Shown piece after piece: positions 18,157 to 27,051 of a stretch of 64,000 bases of DNA (positions are counted from its first letter, which is position 1; each line of letters opens with the position of its first letter). Position numbers and translations under genes: made by a program. The DNA comes from Streptomyces sp. SLBN-118 (GTDB lineage Bacteria > Actinomycetota > Actinomycetes > Streptomycetales > Streptomycetaceae). The DNA lies in NCBI RefSeq assembly GCF_006715635.1, contig NZ_VFNP01000001.1:3782001-3846000 (forward strand), in the 5' to 3' direction. Below the pieces are notes generated by a model. It did not search any database. It was not told the DNA's origin and saw nothing but the letters and a program-made list of their open reading frames with translations.

Positions 18157-19497
18157 TCAGGAGGTCCACGGCAGGTCGAGGACCTCCAGCTCATCGCCGG
18201 CCCGCGCCCCGCCCGGTGGCACGACCGCCAGACCATCGGCGGCGGCGATTCCGCGCAGCATGGCGGGCCCGTTGTAGTGCAGCGGCACCAGCCGGTCGGC
18301 GCGGTGGGCGAAGGGCACAAGACGGGTGTCGTACGGGTGCCCATGCACGTCGTCGCGTACGGGGGCGCGATACGGAACGGGCGCCGGCCGTCCCGCAAGT
18401 CCGGTCAACAGCGGCTCCGCGAGGGTCAGCAGCCCGGAGACGGCGGCAAGAGGATTGCCGGGCAGCCCCACCAGATGCCTGGACGGTCCCTCAACGTGCC
18501 GCGCTAGCCGGGCCAGCAGCATCGGATGGCCGGGCCGCACGGCTACCCCGTCCACCAGCAGCTCGGCGCCCGCCTTCCGCAGGACCGGGTGGACATGGTC
18601 GACAGGGCCCGCGGCCGTGCCCCCGGTCGTGACGATGAGATCGGCGTCGGAGGTGATGACAGCGTGGTGCAGGGCCTCGGCATCGTCACCGAGGCGCCGG
18701 GTGGCGACGACCTCGACGCCGAGCGCAGCGAGCCAGGGCCCGATCATCGGTCCGAGCGCGTCGCGGATGAGGCCTTCGTGGGGGAGTCCGGCGCTGAGCA
18801 ATTCATCGCCGAGTACCAGCACTTCAACACGCGGCCGCTGGGCGGTGACCAGTTCGTCGTAACCGGCGGCCGCGGCAAGCCCCAGCACGGCAGGGGTCAC
18901 CAGGGAGGCGGCGGGCAGGAGTTGGTCGCCGGACCGGCATTCCTGCCCTCGCGGCCTGATGTCCTGTCCCTGGACCACCTCGCGCTCGGCGTACAGCTGG
19001 CCCTTGGCCGCATCGGTACGGGCGTGCTCGCTGCGGATCACCGCGGTGGCCTCGGGAGGAATACGTGCGCCGGTGGCGATCCGTACGGCGGCACCGTCTG
19101 GGAGCGGCGGGGCTTCGCCGTGCCCGGCGAGAATCGAGCCGCCGCCGCGAACGGTCCAGGGCCCGGGGCCGGCGACGGCCCAGCCGTCCATGGCGGAGGT
19201 GTCGAAGGACGGCAGATCGCAGAGCGCGGTGAGCGGCTGGGCGAGTACGTGACCGAGGGCATGATCGAGGGCAACCCGACGGATACGGGGCTGCGCGGCG
19301 CGCCCGATACGCGCGGCGAGGGCCCGGGCGTCGGGCCACGGAGTCACGCGGTGCCCGCCCGCGGCCGCCTCACCCGTCGGCGCTGGTGAGGCGTCGGAGG
19401 CCGAACGCGGGGCGGCTGGGTGCCGCGTCCGGTGGGCAACGAGCGCAAGGGCTTCCTCGACGCCGTCGGACTCGGCCTTCTGGTCCCGACCGTTCAT
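18157..19497 (-). CDS. moeA: Molybdopterin molybdenumtransferase MoeA
   Basis: A 446-residue protein inserting molybdenum into adenylated molybdopterin. Domain order is MoeA-N (LCDLPSFDTSAMDGWAV, then RIATGARIPPEATAVI), the MoCF catalytic domain (VLGDELL, TTGGTAAGPVDHVHPVL, LVGLPGNPLAAVSG) and the C-terminal beta domain. The N-terminus carries an extra 40-residue polar stretch. The start is the ATG that overlaps the mobA stop (ATGA). The GGTAAGP segment replaces the usual TTGGVSVGD-like motif, so it belongs to a divergent MoeA branch and activity should not be assumed. Confidence 0.85.
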   Translation of the reverse strand: MNGRDQKAESDGVEEALALVAHRTRHPAAPRSASDASPAPTGEAAAGGHRVTPWPDARALAARIGRAAQPRIRRVALDHALGHVLAQPLTALCDLPSFDTSAMDGWAVAGPGPWTVRGGGSILAGHGEAPPLPDGAAVRIATGARIPPEATAVIRSEHARTDAAKGQLYAEREVVQGQDIRPRGQECRSGDQLLPAASLVTPAVLGLAAAAGYDELVTAQRPRVEVLVLGDELLSAGLPHEGLIRDALGPMIGPWLAALGVEVVATRRLGDDAEALHHAVITSDADLIVTTGGTAAGPVDHVHPVLRKAGAELLVDGVAVRPGHPMLLARLARHVEGPSRHLVGLPGNPLAAVSGLLTLAEPLLTGLAGRPAPVPYRAPVRDDVHGHPYDTRLVPFAHRADRLVPLHYNGPAMLRGIAAADGLAVVPPGGARAGDELEVLDLPWTS

Positions 19498-20399
19498 CCG
19501 GCTTCGCCCTCGTTCGGCTCGGCAGGCCCGGAAGCCTTCGCGGGACCGGGTCCCGGGGCTTCCTGTTCGGCCTCCTCCGCCCAGCGCGCGGCGAGCGCGG
19601 CCGCCTTGCGGGCCGCTTCGGCGACCGCCTCCGGGCCGCCGCCGCCTGCCTGGGCCGCCGCGTATCCCACCAGGAAGGTGGTGAGCGGCGCGGCGGGGCG
19701 GGCGACGCCGTGCGCGGCATCCCGCGCGAGGTCGAGCAGGGCGCCTGTGTCGACGTCGAGTTCGATGCCGAGTTCGTCCTTGACTGCGGTGATCCATTCG
19801 TCCAGCACGTTCCCATGCTCCCTGATGCGGGCCCGAGCGGCCGAGATGTCCTCCCAGGTGTCGCAGTCGAAGGAGGCGAGCGGCTCCGCGTCGATCCGGG
19901 CAAGGTCCAGTTCCTGTGTCAGCAGTCGCAGTGGCAGCCCGGCCAGACTGCCGTACTCGGTGGCGAGAAGGGCGAGTTCACGGCGCAGCGGCTCGGTGCG
20001 GTACGCGGCGACGAGGGGCTGGTCGCGTCCGCCCGCATCGGAGAGCAGCGCAGCCTCGCGCCCGCTGGTGCCAAGGGTGCCGATCAGCCGGCGTACAGTC
20101 CGCTGCCCCAGGAACGGCAGATCGGCCGAGAGGACCAGGACGGCTCCTTCCTCGACCTGCCGAACCCCGGCGTCGAGCGCGGCGAGCGGCCCGCCGCCCG
20201 GGGGCTCTTCGCGCGCCCACACCACGGGGCGCGCCGTGGCCCGGCGTCCCCCGACCACAACGGTGCGCCCCGCGTCACGGCACACCCCGAGTACACGGTC
20301 GAGCAGGGCTCGCCCGCCCACGCTCACCGAGGGCTTGTCGGCCCCGCCCAGCCGCTTGGCGGCACCCCCGGCAAGCACGATGGCGTCATAGGCGGTCAT
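19494..20399 (-). CDS. MobA-like nucleotidyltransferase fused to a DUF6457-like domain
   Basis: A 301-residue protein. Residues 1-190 form a nucleotidyltransferase: LAGGAAKRLGGADKPSV binds the nucleotide and LSADLPFL carries the metal Asp. This family links GMP or CMP to molybdopterin. Residues 195-270 (LDEWITAVKDELGIELDVD, then APLTTFLVGYAAAQAGG) match the small DUF6457 domain often found beside or fused to MobA in actinobacteria. The end is Ala/Glu/Pro-rich. It precedes moeA with an ATGA overlap, so both act in molybdenum cofactor maturation. Confidence 0.85.
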   Translation of the reverse strand: MTAYDAIVLAGGAAKRLGGADKPSVSVGGRALLDRVLGVCRDAGRTVVVGGRRATARPVVWAREEPPGGGPLAALDAGVRQVEEGAVLVLSADLPFLGQRTVRRLIGTLGTSGREAALLSDAGGRDQPLVAAYRTEPLRRELALLATEYGSLAGLPLRLLTQELDLARIDAEPLASFDCDTWEDISAARARIREHGNVLDEWITAVKDELGIELDVDTGALLDLARDAAHGVARPAAPLTTFLVGYAAAQAGGGGPEAVAEAARKAAALAARWAEEAEQEAPGPGPAKASGPAEPNEGEAG

Positions 20400-20492
20400 G
20401 CCTGAAGTATGGGCCGCGATCGTGTGGGCCGGGAGCCCCGGGTGATCTCTGTTGATCCCCAGCTGGTGACCGGGGCCGGCCTACGGCGGTCG

Positions 20493-21896
20493 CTACAGGC
20501 TGCGCAGCAGCACCGACGGGTGCTCGACGCAGTCGGCGACATAGCGCAGGAAGCCGCCCGCGGTGCCACCGTCACAGACCCGGTGATCGAAGGTGAGCGA
20601 GAGCTGGACGACCTGGCGCACGGCCAGCTCGCCCTGGTGCACCCACGGCTTCGGCACGATCCGCCCCACCCCGAGCATCGCCGCCTCCGGGTGATTGATG
20701 ATCGGCGTGGAGCCGTCGACACCGAACACCCCGTAATTGTTGAGTGTGAACGTCCCGCCCGTCAGATCGGCTGGAGTCAGCTTTCCCTGCCGCGCCGCCT
20801 CCGTCAGCCGCGCGAACTCCGCGCTCAGCGACTCGGCCGAGCGGCTGTGGGCGTCCCGTACGACCGGAACGACCAGGCCACGCTCGGTCTGCGCCGCGAA
20901 GCCGAGATGCACCTCGGGAAGCCGCACGATCTCCCTGGCCTCCATGTCCACCATGGAGTTGAGCTCCGGGTGGCGGGCGAGCGCGGCCGTACAGATCCGG
21001 GAGAGCAGAGCCAGCAGCGAGATCTTCGGACCGCCCGCCGCGTTCATCGAGGCCCGCGCGGCCATCAGCTCGGTCGCGTCCGCGTCGACCCAGCAGGTGG
21101 CGTCCGGTATCTCGCGCCGGCTGCGGGACAGCTTGTCGGCCACGGCTCCGCGTACGCCGCGCAGCGGTACCCGCTCACCGCGCGCCGCGGCGGAGACCGG
21201 TGCCCCTGCGACGGGCGCGGGCGCGGCCGGTGCCTCGACGGCCCGCATCGCGGACTCGACGTCGGCGCGCAGGATCAGGCCGTCGGGCCCGGAACCGGTC
21301 AACGTGCGCAGATCGACGCCGTGTTCACGGGCAAGGCGACGCACGAGCGGGGAGATGACGGGCACGGGCCCGCTCTGTGCCGCGTCGTCGACCGTCACCG
21401 CGCCGACCGGCCGCCGCTCGGGCGCCGGAGCCGCGGCAGGAGCCGGGCGGGACACGGGCGCGGGCGCCGCCGGAACGGACGCGAGGGGCCCAGCGGGCCG
21501 AATCCGTCGGCGACGGGCCGCGGGCGCACCCGTCCCGTAGCCGACGAGCACATTGCCCGACGACTCTTCGGCGGCCTCGGAAGAGCCTGCGGCCTCAGCG
21601 GTACGGGACTGGCCAAGGGAGCCGTCGGCACCGTTCCCGCTCAGGTCCGCCGCCCCCACCGCAACCGTCAACAGCGGTGCCCCGACGGGAAGTTCGGTAC
21701 CCTCCTCGCCGAAACGCGCGGTCACCACGCCCCCATAGGGACACGGCACCTCCACCATCGCCTTGGCAGTCTCGACCTCGACGACCGGCTGGTCGATCGC
21801 GACGACATCGCCCACGTCCACCAGCCAGCGCACGATCTCCGCCTCGGTCAGACCCTCGCCGAGGTCGGGGAGCTTGAATTCGAGCACCTGAGCCAT
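20493..21896 (-). CDS. bkdC1: Branched-chain 2-oxoacid dehydrogenase E2
   Basis: A 467-residue acyltransferase. The lipoyl domain has Lys45 in VETAKAMVE. An Ala/Pro linker leads to the E1/E3-binding domain (about 175-215, ISPLVRRLAREHGVDL), then the catalytic domain ending near LTFDHRVCDGG, where His and Asp are the active-site pair. The start overlaps the E1beta stop by one base (TGATG). It is the last gene of the second bkd operon, and like the first operon this one lacks an E3 gene. Confidence 0.9.
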   Translation of the reverse strand: MAQVLEFKLPDLGEGLTEAEIVRWLVDVGDVVAIDQPVVEVETAKAMVEVPCPYGGVVTARFGEEGTELPVGAPLLTVAVGAADLSGNGADGSLGQSRTAEAAGSSEAAEESSGNVLVGYGTGAPAARRRRIRPAGPLASVPAAPAPVSRPAPAAAPAPERRPVGAVTVDDAAQSGPVPVISPLVRRLAREHGVDLRTLTGSGPDGLILRADVESAMRAVEAPAAPAPVAGAPVSAAARGERVPLRGVRGAVADKLSRSRREIPDATCWVDADATELMAARASMNAAGGPKISLLALLSRICTAALARHPELNSMVDMEAREIVRLPEVHLGFAAQTERGLVVPVVRDAHSRSAESLSAEFARLTEAARQGKLTPADLTGGTFTLNNYGVFGVDGSTPIINHPEAAMLGVGRIVPKPWVHQGELAVRQVVQLSLTFDHRVCDGGTAGGFLRYVADCVEHPSVLLRSL

Positions 21897-22900
21897 CAGC
21901 TCCCCGCCTCCCACTGCAGCCGCGCCACCGCGTCCAGAACCCGGTCCACTCCCGGCAGATGGTGCCGCTCCAGCATCGGCGGCGGATAGGGGATGTCGAA
22001 ACCGGCCACCCGCAGCACCGGAGCCTCCAGATGGTGGAAGCAGCGCTCCGTCACCCGCGCGGCGATCTCCCCTCCAGGGCCGCCGAAACCGGTGGACTCA
22101 TGGACGACAACCGCCCGTCCCGTGCGCCGCACGGACGCGCAGACCGTCTCGTCGTCGAAGGGCACGAGGGAGCGCAGATCGACGACTTCCAAATCCCAGC
22201 CCTCCGCCGCGGCCGCTTCGGCGGCCTCCATGCAGACCGGCACGGAGGGCCCGTACGTGATCAGCGTGGCGCTCCGCCCGGGCCGCCGCACCACGGCGCG
22301 GCCTATCGGCTCCACCGCGGACGGCGCGTCGGGCGACCACTCGGCCTTCGACCAATAGAGGCGCTTGGGCTCCAGGAAGACAACCGGGTCGTCGGAGGCG
22401 ATCGCTGCTCTCAGCAGCCCGTACGCATCGTCGACCGTCGCGGGCGTGACGACATGGAGTCCCGGAGTCGCCATGTAGTACGCCTCGGAGGAGTCGCTGT
22501 GGTGCTCGACGCCGCCGATTCCGCCGCCGTACGGCACACGCACGGTGATCGGCAGCGGCATCCCGCCCCGGGTGCGGTTCCGCATCCGCGCCACATGGCT
22601 GATCAGCTGCTCGAACGCCGGATAGGCGAAGGCGTCGAACTGCATCTCGACCACCGGTCGCAGCCCGTACATCGCCATGCCGACAGCCGTGCCGAGGATC
22701 CCCGCCTCCGCGAGCGGAGTGTCTGTGCAGCGATCCTCGCCGAACTCCTTGGCCAGCCCGTCCGTGACCCGGAAGACCCCGCCGAGCGTGCCGACGTCCT
22801 CCCCCATCACATGGACGGTCGGGTCCTCGGCCATCGCGTCCCGCATCGCCCGCTGGAGGGCCTGCGCCATCGAGGCCGGCTTCACCGCTGCCGTGGTCAT
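21896..22900 (-). CDS. bkdB1: 2-oxoacid dehydrogenase E1 beta subunit
   Basis: A 334-residue transketolase-fold beta chain with MGEDVGTLGGVFRVTDGLA, the VPYGGGIGGVEHHSDSSEA loop and a C-terminal domain with VVDLRSLVPFD and VVVHEST. It pairs with bkdA1 in the thiamine-dependent decarboxylase step for Val, Leu and Ile oxoacids. It overlaps bkdA1 by four bases and bkdC1 by one, so the three subunits are tightly coupled. Confidence 0.92.
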   Translation of the reverse strand: MTTAAVKPASMAQALQRAMRDAMAEDPTVHVMGEDVGTLGGVFRVTDGLAKEFGEDRCTDTPLAEAGILGTAVGMAMYGLRPVVEMQFDAFAYPAFEQLISHVARMRNRTRGGMPLPITVRVPYGGGIGGVEHHSDSSEAYYMATPGLHVVTPATVDDAYGLLRAAIASDDPVVFLEPKRLYWSKAEWSPDAPSAVEPIGRAVVRRPGRSATLITYGPSVPVCMEAAEAAAAEGWDLEVVDLRSLVPFDDETVCASVRRTGRAVVVHESTGFGGPGGEIAARVTERCFHHLEAPVLRVAGFDIPYPPPMLERHHLPGVDRVLDAVARLQWEAGS

Positions 22901-24036
22901 CTGGCTTCTCCCTCGGCGTCGAGCTCGGCGCGCAGTTGCGCCGCCTGCTCCCGCAGCTGGCTGGTCTGCTCGGCGTAGACATGCGCGAAAAGGTCCATGG
23001 GGTCGAGCACCGGGTCGGCGTTCATCCCGTCGCGCAGCTGGGCGGCCATCGTCTCGGCCGCGTCGGCGGCCGCCCGTATGCCGTCCTCGTCGAGCAGTCC
23101 TCGCTCCGTCAACTCCCGCTCCAGCAGCCGGATCGGATCGTGCGCACGCCAGGCCTCGACCTCACTCTCGACCCGATAGCGGGTCGCGTCGTCGGCATTG
23201 GTGTGGGCCTCGATGCGGTACGTCACGGCTTCGATCAGCGTCGGACCGCCGCCGCGCCGGGCCCTGGCCACGGCATCGGCGAGCACCTCGTGCACCGCGG
23301 CCGCGTCGTTGCCGTCGACGAGTCGGCCGGGCATGCCGTACCCCACGGCCTTGTGGGCGAGCGAGGGAGCCGCGGTCTGCTTGGCCAGCGGTACCGAGAT
23401 CGCGAAACCGTTGTTCTGGACGAGGAAGACGACCGGGGCCTGCCACACCGCCGCGAAGTTCAGCGCCTCGTGGAAGTCGCCCTCGCTGCTGCCGCCGTCG
23501 CCGACCAGGGCGAGCGCGACGACGTCGTCGCCCTTGAGCCTGGCAGCGTGTGCCAGTCCCACCGCATGCGGCAGCTGGGTGGCGAGCGGGGTACACAGGG
23601 GCGCGATGCGGTGCTCGTGCGGGTCATATCCGGTGTGCCAGTCACCGCGCAGCAGTGTCAGTGCCTGTACGGGGTCGAGCCCGCGTGCCACGGCCGCGAG
23701 GGTGTCGCGGTAGCTGGGAAAGAGCCAGTCCCGCTCCTCGAGCGCCAGCGCCGCCGCGACCTCGCACGCTTCCTGCCCGGTGCTCGACGGGTAGACGGCA
23801 AGCCTGCCCTGCTTGGTCAGGGCGGTCGCCTGCGCGTTGTACCTGCGGCCGCGCACCAGCTCCGCGTACAGCCGCAGAAGCAGCTCGGGGTCCGCGCCGG
23901 CAGCGGCGTCCGTGCCGAGCACGCGGTACGGCTCCGGGTCCGGGAGCAGGGGTGCAGGATCGGTGCGGGGCTTCCACGCCGGCGGCGGTGTGGGCCGGTA
24001 GGCGGCAGCGGCACCGGGCAGCTCCTGGACCGTCAT
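22897..24036 (-). CDS. bkdA1: 2-oxoacid dehydrogenase E1 alpha subunit
   Basis: A 379-residue alpha chain with the thiamine-diphosphate motif GDGGSSEGD ... QNN and FPSYRDTLAAVARG near residue 115. The start MTVQELPG matches the common N-terminus of Streptomyces bkd1 E1alpha proteins. A TTG five codons upstream (24051) has a much better ribosome site (GAGGAGG, eight-base spacing), so the real start may be there. The operon is divergent from bkdR, and a PaaR-like palindrome lies 76 bases upstream. Confidence 0.9.
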   Translation of the reverse strand: MTVQELPGAAAAYRPTPPPAWKPRTDPAPLLPDPEPYRVLGTDAAAGADPELLLRLYAELVRGRRYNAQATALTKQGRLAVYPSSTGQEACEVAAALALEERDWLFPSYRDTLAAVARGLDPVQALTLLRGDWHTGYDPHEHRIAPLCTPLATQLPHAVGLAHAARLKGDDVVALALVGDGGSSEGDFHEALNFAAVWQAPVVFLVQNNGFAISVPLAKQTAAPSLAHKAVGYGMPGRLVDGNDAAAVHEVLADAVARARRGGGPTLIEAVTYRIEAHTNADDATRYRVESEVEAWRAHDPIRLLERELTERGLLDEDGIRAAADAAETMAAQLRDGMNADPVLDPMDLFAHVYAEQTSQLREQAAQLRAELDAEGEAR

Positions 24037-24111
24037 GCTGCTCTTTCTCAACGCGAGCACCTCCTCAGGGGAGCGACGACGAAGCGGCACGACAGTGTGA
24101 CCCGCCTCCCT

Positions 24112-24125
24112 ACCGATTGTTCGGT
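24112..24125. promoter_or_regulatory. PaaR-like palindrome upstream of the bkd1 operon
   Basis: ACCGATTGTTCGGT has the arms ACCGA and TCGGT. It differs by one base from the palindromes before paaH/paaN and paaA. It lies in the bkdA1-bkdR divergent region, where a repressor could act on either gene. Confidence 0.55.
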
Positions 24126-24159
24126 CGTGGACGCATTTTGGCTACAGGCACCTTCAGCC

Positions 24160-24168
24160 TGTGGACAA
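24160..24168 (-). promoter_or_regulatory. DnaA box in the bkdA1-bkdR region
   Basis: TGTGGACAA is the complement of the Streptomyces DnaA box TTGTCCACA. A near-match, TTCTCCACA, lies just downstream at 24173-24181. Confidence 0.5.
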
Positions 24169-24205
24169 ACGGTTCTCCACAGCCTGAGATGGAGACAGGT
24201 CGTCC

Positions 24206-24766
24206 ATGCTGAGAAGGCGGGGGGATATGGCAGCTGAACAAATGGCCGAGGGCGGGGACCGGACGGAGCCGACCCCTCCGGCACGGCCCCTCGACCCCAT
24301 CGACCGGGACATCCTTCGGATCCTCCAGACCGACGGCCGCGCTTCGATACGCTCCGTGGCCGAGCGTGTGCATGTCTCGCGCGCCAACGCGTACGCGCGC
24401 ATCAACAGGCTCATCGACGACGGCGTGATACGGGGCTTCAGCGCCCGGGTGAACCACGAGCGCGCAGGTCAGGGTGCCTCCGCCTACATCACGCTCAAGA
24501 TCGTGCAGAACACCTGGCGCACGGTGCGCGAGCAGCTGCAAGCGCTGCCCGGAGCGGCCCACATCGCTCTGGTCAGCGGTGATTTCGACGTACTTCTGCT
24601 GGTGCACACCCCGGACAACCGCACGCTGCGCGAACTCGTCCTGACCAGGCTCCAGTCCATCCCGGAAGTCCTGTCCACGCGCACGCTGCTGGTCTTCGAG
24701 GAGACGGATCTCGACCCGGGGCCGGGCAGCTCAGGCCCGCCACCGGACGCGGAGCCGCTGCAGTAG
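24206..24766 (+). CDS. bkdR: Lrp/AsnC-family regulator of the bkd operon
   Basis: A 186-residue feast/famine regulator. An N-terminal helix-turn-helix (about 30-80, ILRILQTDGRASIRSVAERVHVSRANAYARINRL) is followed by the ligand-binding RAM domain (about 95-170) with the GDFDVLLLV turn. Divergent placement next to bkdA1 is the standard position of Streptomyces bkdR, which controls branched-chain amino acid breakdown. Two starts are plausible: this ATG, with GGAGACAGG upstream, or the ATG at 24227, with GGCGGGGG upstream. It converges on the TetR gene. Confidence 0.9.
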   Translation: MLRRRGDMAAEQMAEGGDRTEPTPPARPLDPIDRDILRILQTDGRASIRSVAERVHVSRANAYARINRLIDDGVIRGFSARVNHERAGQGASAYITLKIVQNTWRTVREQLQALPGAAHIALVSGDFDVLLLVHTPDNRTLRELVLTRLQSIPEVLSTRTLLVFEETDLDPGPGSSGPPPDAEPLQ

Positions 24767-24784
24767 AGCCCGTGGCACAAGTCA

Positions 24785-24822
24785 GGCGCGGGCGCGTGCT
24801 CCGGAGGCGCGGGCGCGTGCTC
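24785..24822. repeat. Direct repeat of 17 bp between convergent bkdR and TetR genes
   Basis: GGCGCGGGCGCGTGCTC occurs at 24785-24801 and 24806-24822; the second copy touches the TetR stop codon. No hairpin terminator is visible here. Confidence 0.6.
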
Positions 24823-25415
24823 TAGGAGTCCGTACGCAGCCCGTCGAAGGCGAGCCGCACGACCGCCTCGGCGACCTCCTCCCCGCCGTAACCGCCGCCG
24901 GGATGCGGCCGGTACCACTCGACCAGCGAGTTCACCATGCCGAACAGCAGCCTGGTCGCCAGCCGGATGTCCATGTCCGCACGGAGATCGCCGTCGGCCG
25001 CGGCGGCCTTGAGCAGATCGGCCACGCGCTGGTCGAACTCCCGGCGCCGCTCCATGGCCCACCGCTCGGTGGCCGTGTTGCCCCGTACACGCAGCAGCAG
25101 GGTCACATAGGGCAGCTCGGCCATCAGTACCTCGACGGTGCGCCGGGTGACGTACTCGACCCGCTCGATGGCCCGTCCGCGCAGTGCCCCCGGCTCGTCG
25201 AGAACGGCGAAGAGGGAGTCGAGCGCCCGGCTGACGGCCCGGCGCAGCAGCTCCTCCTTGCCCGCCACATGGTGATAGATCGAGGACTTGGAGATTCCGG
25301 CCGCCTTGGAGAGGTGCTCCATGGAGGTGCCGTCGTAGCCGCGCTCGTTGAAGATCCGTACGGCGACGGTCAGCAGCGTCTCCGGCGTATAGGTGTCCCG
25401 CTTGGCCGTGGTCAT
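24822..25415 (-). CDS. TetR-family repressor, probable PaaR of phenylacetate catabolism
   Basis: A 197-residue TetR protein. The DNA-binding domain is residues 8-60 (GYDGTSMEHLSKAAGISKSSIYHHVAGKEELL); the rest is a helical ligand-binding domain. Its ATG overlaps the paaH stop (ATGA), so it is made from the paaH transcript. Palindromes of the form ACCG-N2-CG-N2-CGGT lie before paaH/paaN and paaA. That core is the one reported for the TetR repressor PaaR of Corynebacterium glutamicum, whose ligand is phenylacetyl-CoA. The function is inferred from context and operator, not from a residue-level match. Confidence 0.85.
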   Translation of the reverse strand: MTTAKRDTYTPETLLTVAVRIFNERGYDGTSMEHLSKAAGISKSSIYHHVAGKEELLRRAVSRALDSLFAVLDEPGALRGRAIERVEYVTRRTVEVLMAELPYVTLLLRVRGNTATERWAMERRREFDQRVADLLKAAAADGDLRADMDIRLATRLLFGMVNSLVEWYRPHPGGGYGGEEVAEAVVRLAFDGLRTDS

Positions 25416-26929
25416 GCGCCTGCCTCATCCTTCTCCGGCCGAACGTACCCCTGCCGGTAGAGCCCCAGGGAGGGGGCGTAGCGCCCGGTGGGTACGCGCG
25501 CGTGGAGCTCGTCCAGCAGCTCGTGCGCCCAGAACCGGCCGAGGCGCCGGCCCCATTCGACCGGCCCCAGCGGATAGTTGACGCCGAGCTGCATCGCCGT
25601 GTCGATGTCCTGAGGGGTGGCGACACCCTTGGCGACGGCGTCGGCGGCGAGGTCCACGAGCATCGCGACCGTACGGGCCACGATCATCCCGGGGACGTCC
25701 CCGATGACGCTGACCTTCTTGCCGAGGGCCTGGAAGAGGCCGATCGACTGCCTGAGCGTCTCCCAGCCGGTGACCTCTGAGGCGGAGAGCGCGATCCGGG
25801 TCGCGGTCCGGTAGTCGAGGGCGAGGTCGAAGTAGACGACGTCGCGGAACTCCGCGGAGGTCTGTCCGTCGGCCAGGGCCAGCTGTCCGCCGCTGGGCAG
25901 CAGAATCCTGGTGCCCCGGTCCTCGTCCTCCTCACGGACGCCGATACCCGCCTCCCGGATCATCCCGAGCAGCTCCCGGGCCGGCCCGAGGTCGCCCTCG
26001 ACGGTGATGTGGGACGGCGGCTCGGTGGCCGGTGCGGTGTGCGGCTCGGGGCGCAGGGCGCCTTCCTCGTACGAATACCAGCCGCGCCCGCTCTTGCGCC
26101 CGTGCCGGCCCGACTCGACGAGCCGGCGCTGGGCGAGCGACGGCGTGAACTTGGGGCTCTGGAAGAAGGACTCCCAGACGGAACGGGTCACGGCCTCGTT
26201 GACGTCCTGGCCGATCAGGTCGGTCAGCTCGAAGGGCCCCATCCGGAAGCCGCCGCACTCGCGCAGCACCGCGTCGATGGTGGCCGGATCGGCTCCGCTC
26301 TCCTCGTAGACCGCGAAGGCCTCGGCGTAGAAGGGCCGGGCAATGCGGTTGACGATGAAACCGGGGGTGTCGGTACAGCGCACCGGGGTCTTGCCCCAGG
26401 CCTTCGCCGTCTCGTACGCGCGCGTGGCGGCCGCCTCCTCGGTGGCGAAGCCGCTGACCACCTCGACCAGCGGGAGCAGGGGCGCCGGATTGAAGAAGTG
26501 CAGGCCGACGAAGCGGCCCGGGTGCCTGAGAGCGCCCGCAATGGCAGTCACCGAGAGTGAGGAGGTGTTGGTGGCCAGTACGCAGTCGTCGGCAACGATC
26601 TCCTCGAGCGACGTGAACAGGTCCTGCTTCACCGGGAGTTGTTCGACGACCGCCTCGACGACGAGCGCGGCGTCGGCCAGCTCGGCAAGCTCGGCCGCGG
26701 GGTGCAGCCGGGCGCGGGCGGCATCCCTGGCCGCCGCGTCCATCCGGCCCTTCTCGACCAGCCGGTCCAGGCGCGCGCCGACGGCGTCCGCCGCCTCGCC
26801 CGCCCGCCCGGCGACGGCGTCGTAAAGACGCACGGGATGGCCTGCGACCAGGGCGACCTGCGCGATGCCCTGCCCCATGGTGCCGGTGCCGACCACGGCG
26901 ACGGTCCGGCTCTGATCTATGGCGGTCAT
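25412..26929 (-). CDS. paaH: 3-hydroxyacyl-CoA dehydrogenase PaaH
   Basis: A 505-residue NAD-dependent enzyme that oxidises 3-hydroxyadipyl-CoA to 3-oxoadipyl-CoA late in phenylacetate breakdown. The Rossmann domain starts with VVGTGTMGQGIAQVAL. It has the VLATNTSSLSVTAIA and GLHFFNPAPLLPLVEVV motifs with the catalytic His, and the DTPGFIVNRIARPFYAEA segment. A second C-terminal 3HCDH domain follows (about 400-500). The ATG start has a GGGGAGGA eight bases upstream. It is divergent from paaN and co-transcribed with the TetR gene. Confidence 0.92.
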   Translation of the reverse strand: MTAIDQSRTVAVVGTGTMGQGIAQVALVAGHPVRLYDAVAGRAGEAADAVGARLDRLVEKGRMDAAARDAARARLHPAAELAELADAALVVEAVVEQLPVKQDLFTSLEEIVADDCVLATNTSSLSVTAIAGALRHPGRFVGLHFFNPAPLLPLVEVVSGFATEEAAATRAYETAKAWGKTPVRCTDTPGFIVNRIARPFYAEAFAVYEESGADPATIDAVLRECGGFRMGPFELTDLIGQDVNEAVTRSVWESFFQSPKFTPSLAQRRLVESGRHGRKSGRGWYSYEEGALRPEPHTAPATEPPSHITVEGDLGPARELLGMIREAGIGVREEDEDRGTRILLPSGGQLALADGQTSAEFRDVVYFDLALDYRTATRIALSASEVTGWETLRQSIGLFQALGKKVSVIGDVPGMIVARTVAMLVDLAADAVAKGVATPQDIDTAMQLGVNYPLGPVEWGRRLGRFWAHELLDELHARVPTGRYAPSLGLYRQGYVRPEKDEAGA

Positions 26930-26951
26930 GGGAGTGATCCTCCCCGATGAG

Positions 26952-26960
26952 TTGTCCACA
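26952..26960 (+). promoter_or_regulatory. DnaA box between paaH and paaN
   Basis: TTGTCCACA matches the Streptomyces DnaA box at all nine positions. It lies between the divergent start codons, 24 bases from the PaaR-like palindrome. Confidence 0.55.
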
Positions 26961-26983
26961 GGTTCGACGGCCCCCTTGTCCCG

Positions 26984-26997
26984 ACCGATCGTTCGGT
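26984..26997. promoter_or_regulatory. PaaR-type operator between paaH and paaN
   Basis: ACCGATCGTTCGGT fits ACCG-N2-CG-N2-CGGT. It sits centrally between the divergent paaH-TetR and paaN transcripts, so one bound repressor dimer could block both. The site before paaA is its exact reverse complement. Confidence 0.75.
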
Positions 26998-27051
26998 TAC
27001 TCTAACTCTGTCATTCCTTCCCTGCCCAGCTCGACGAGGAGTTGGTCCTTC

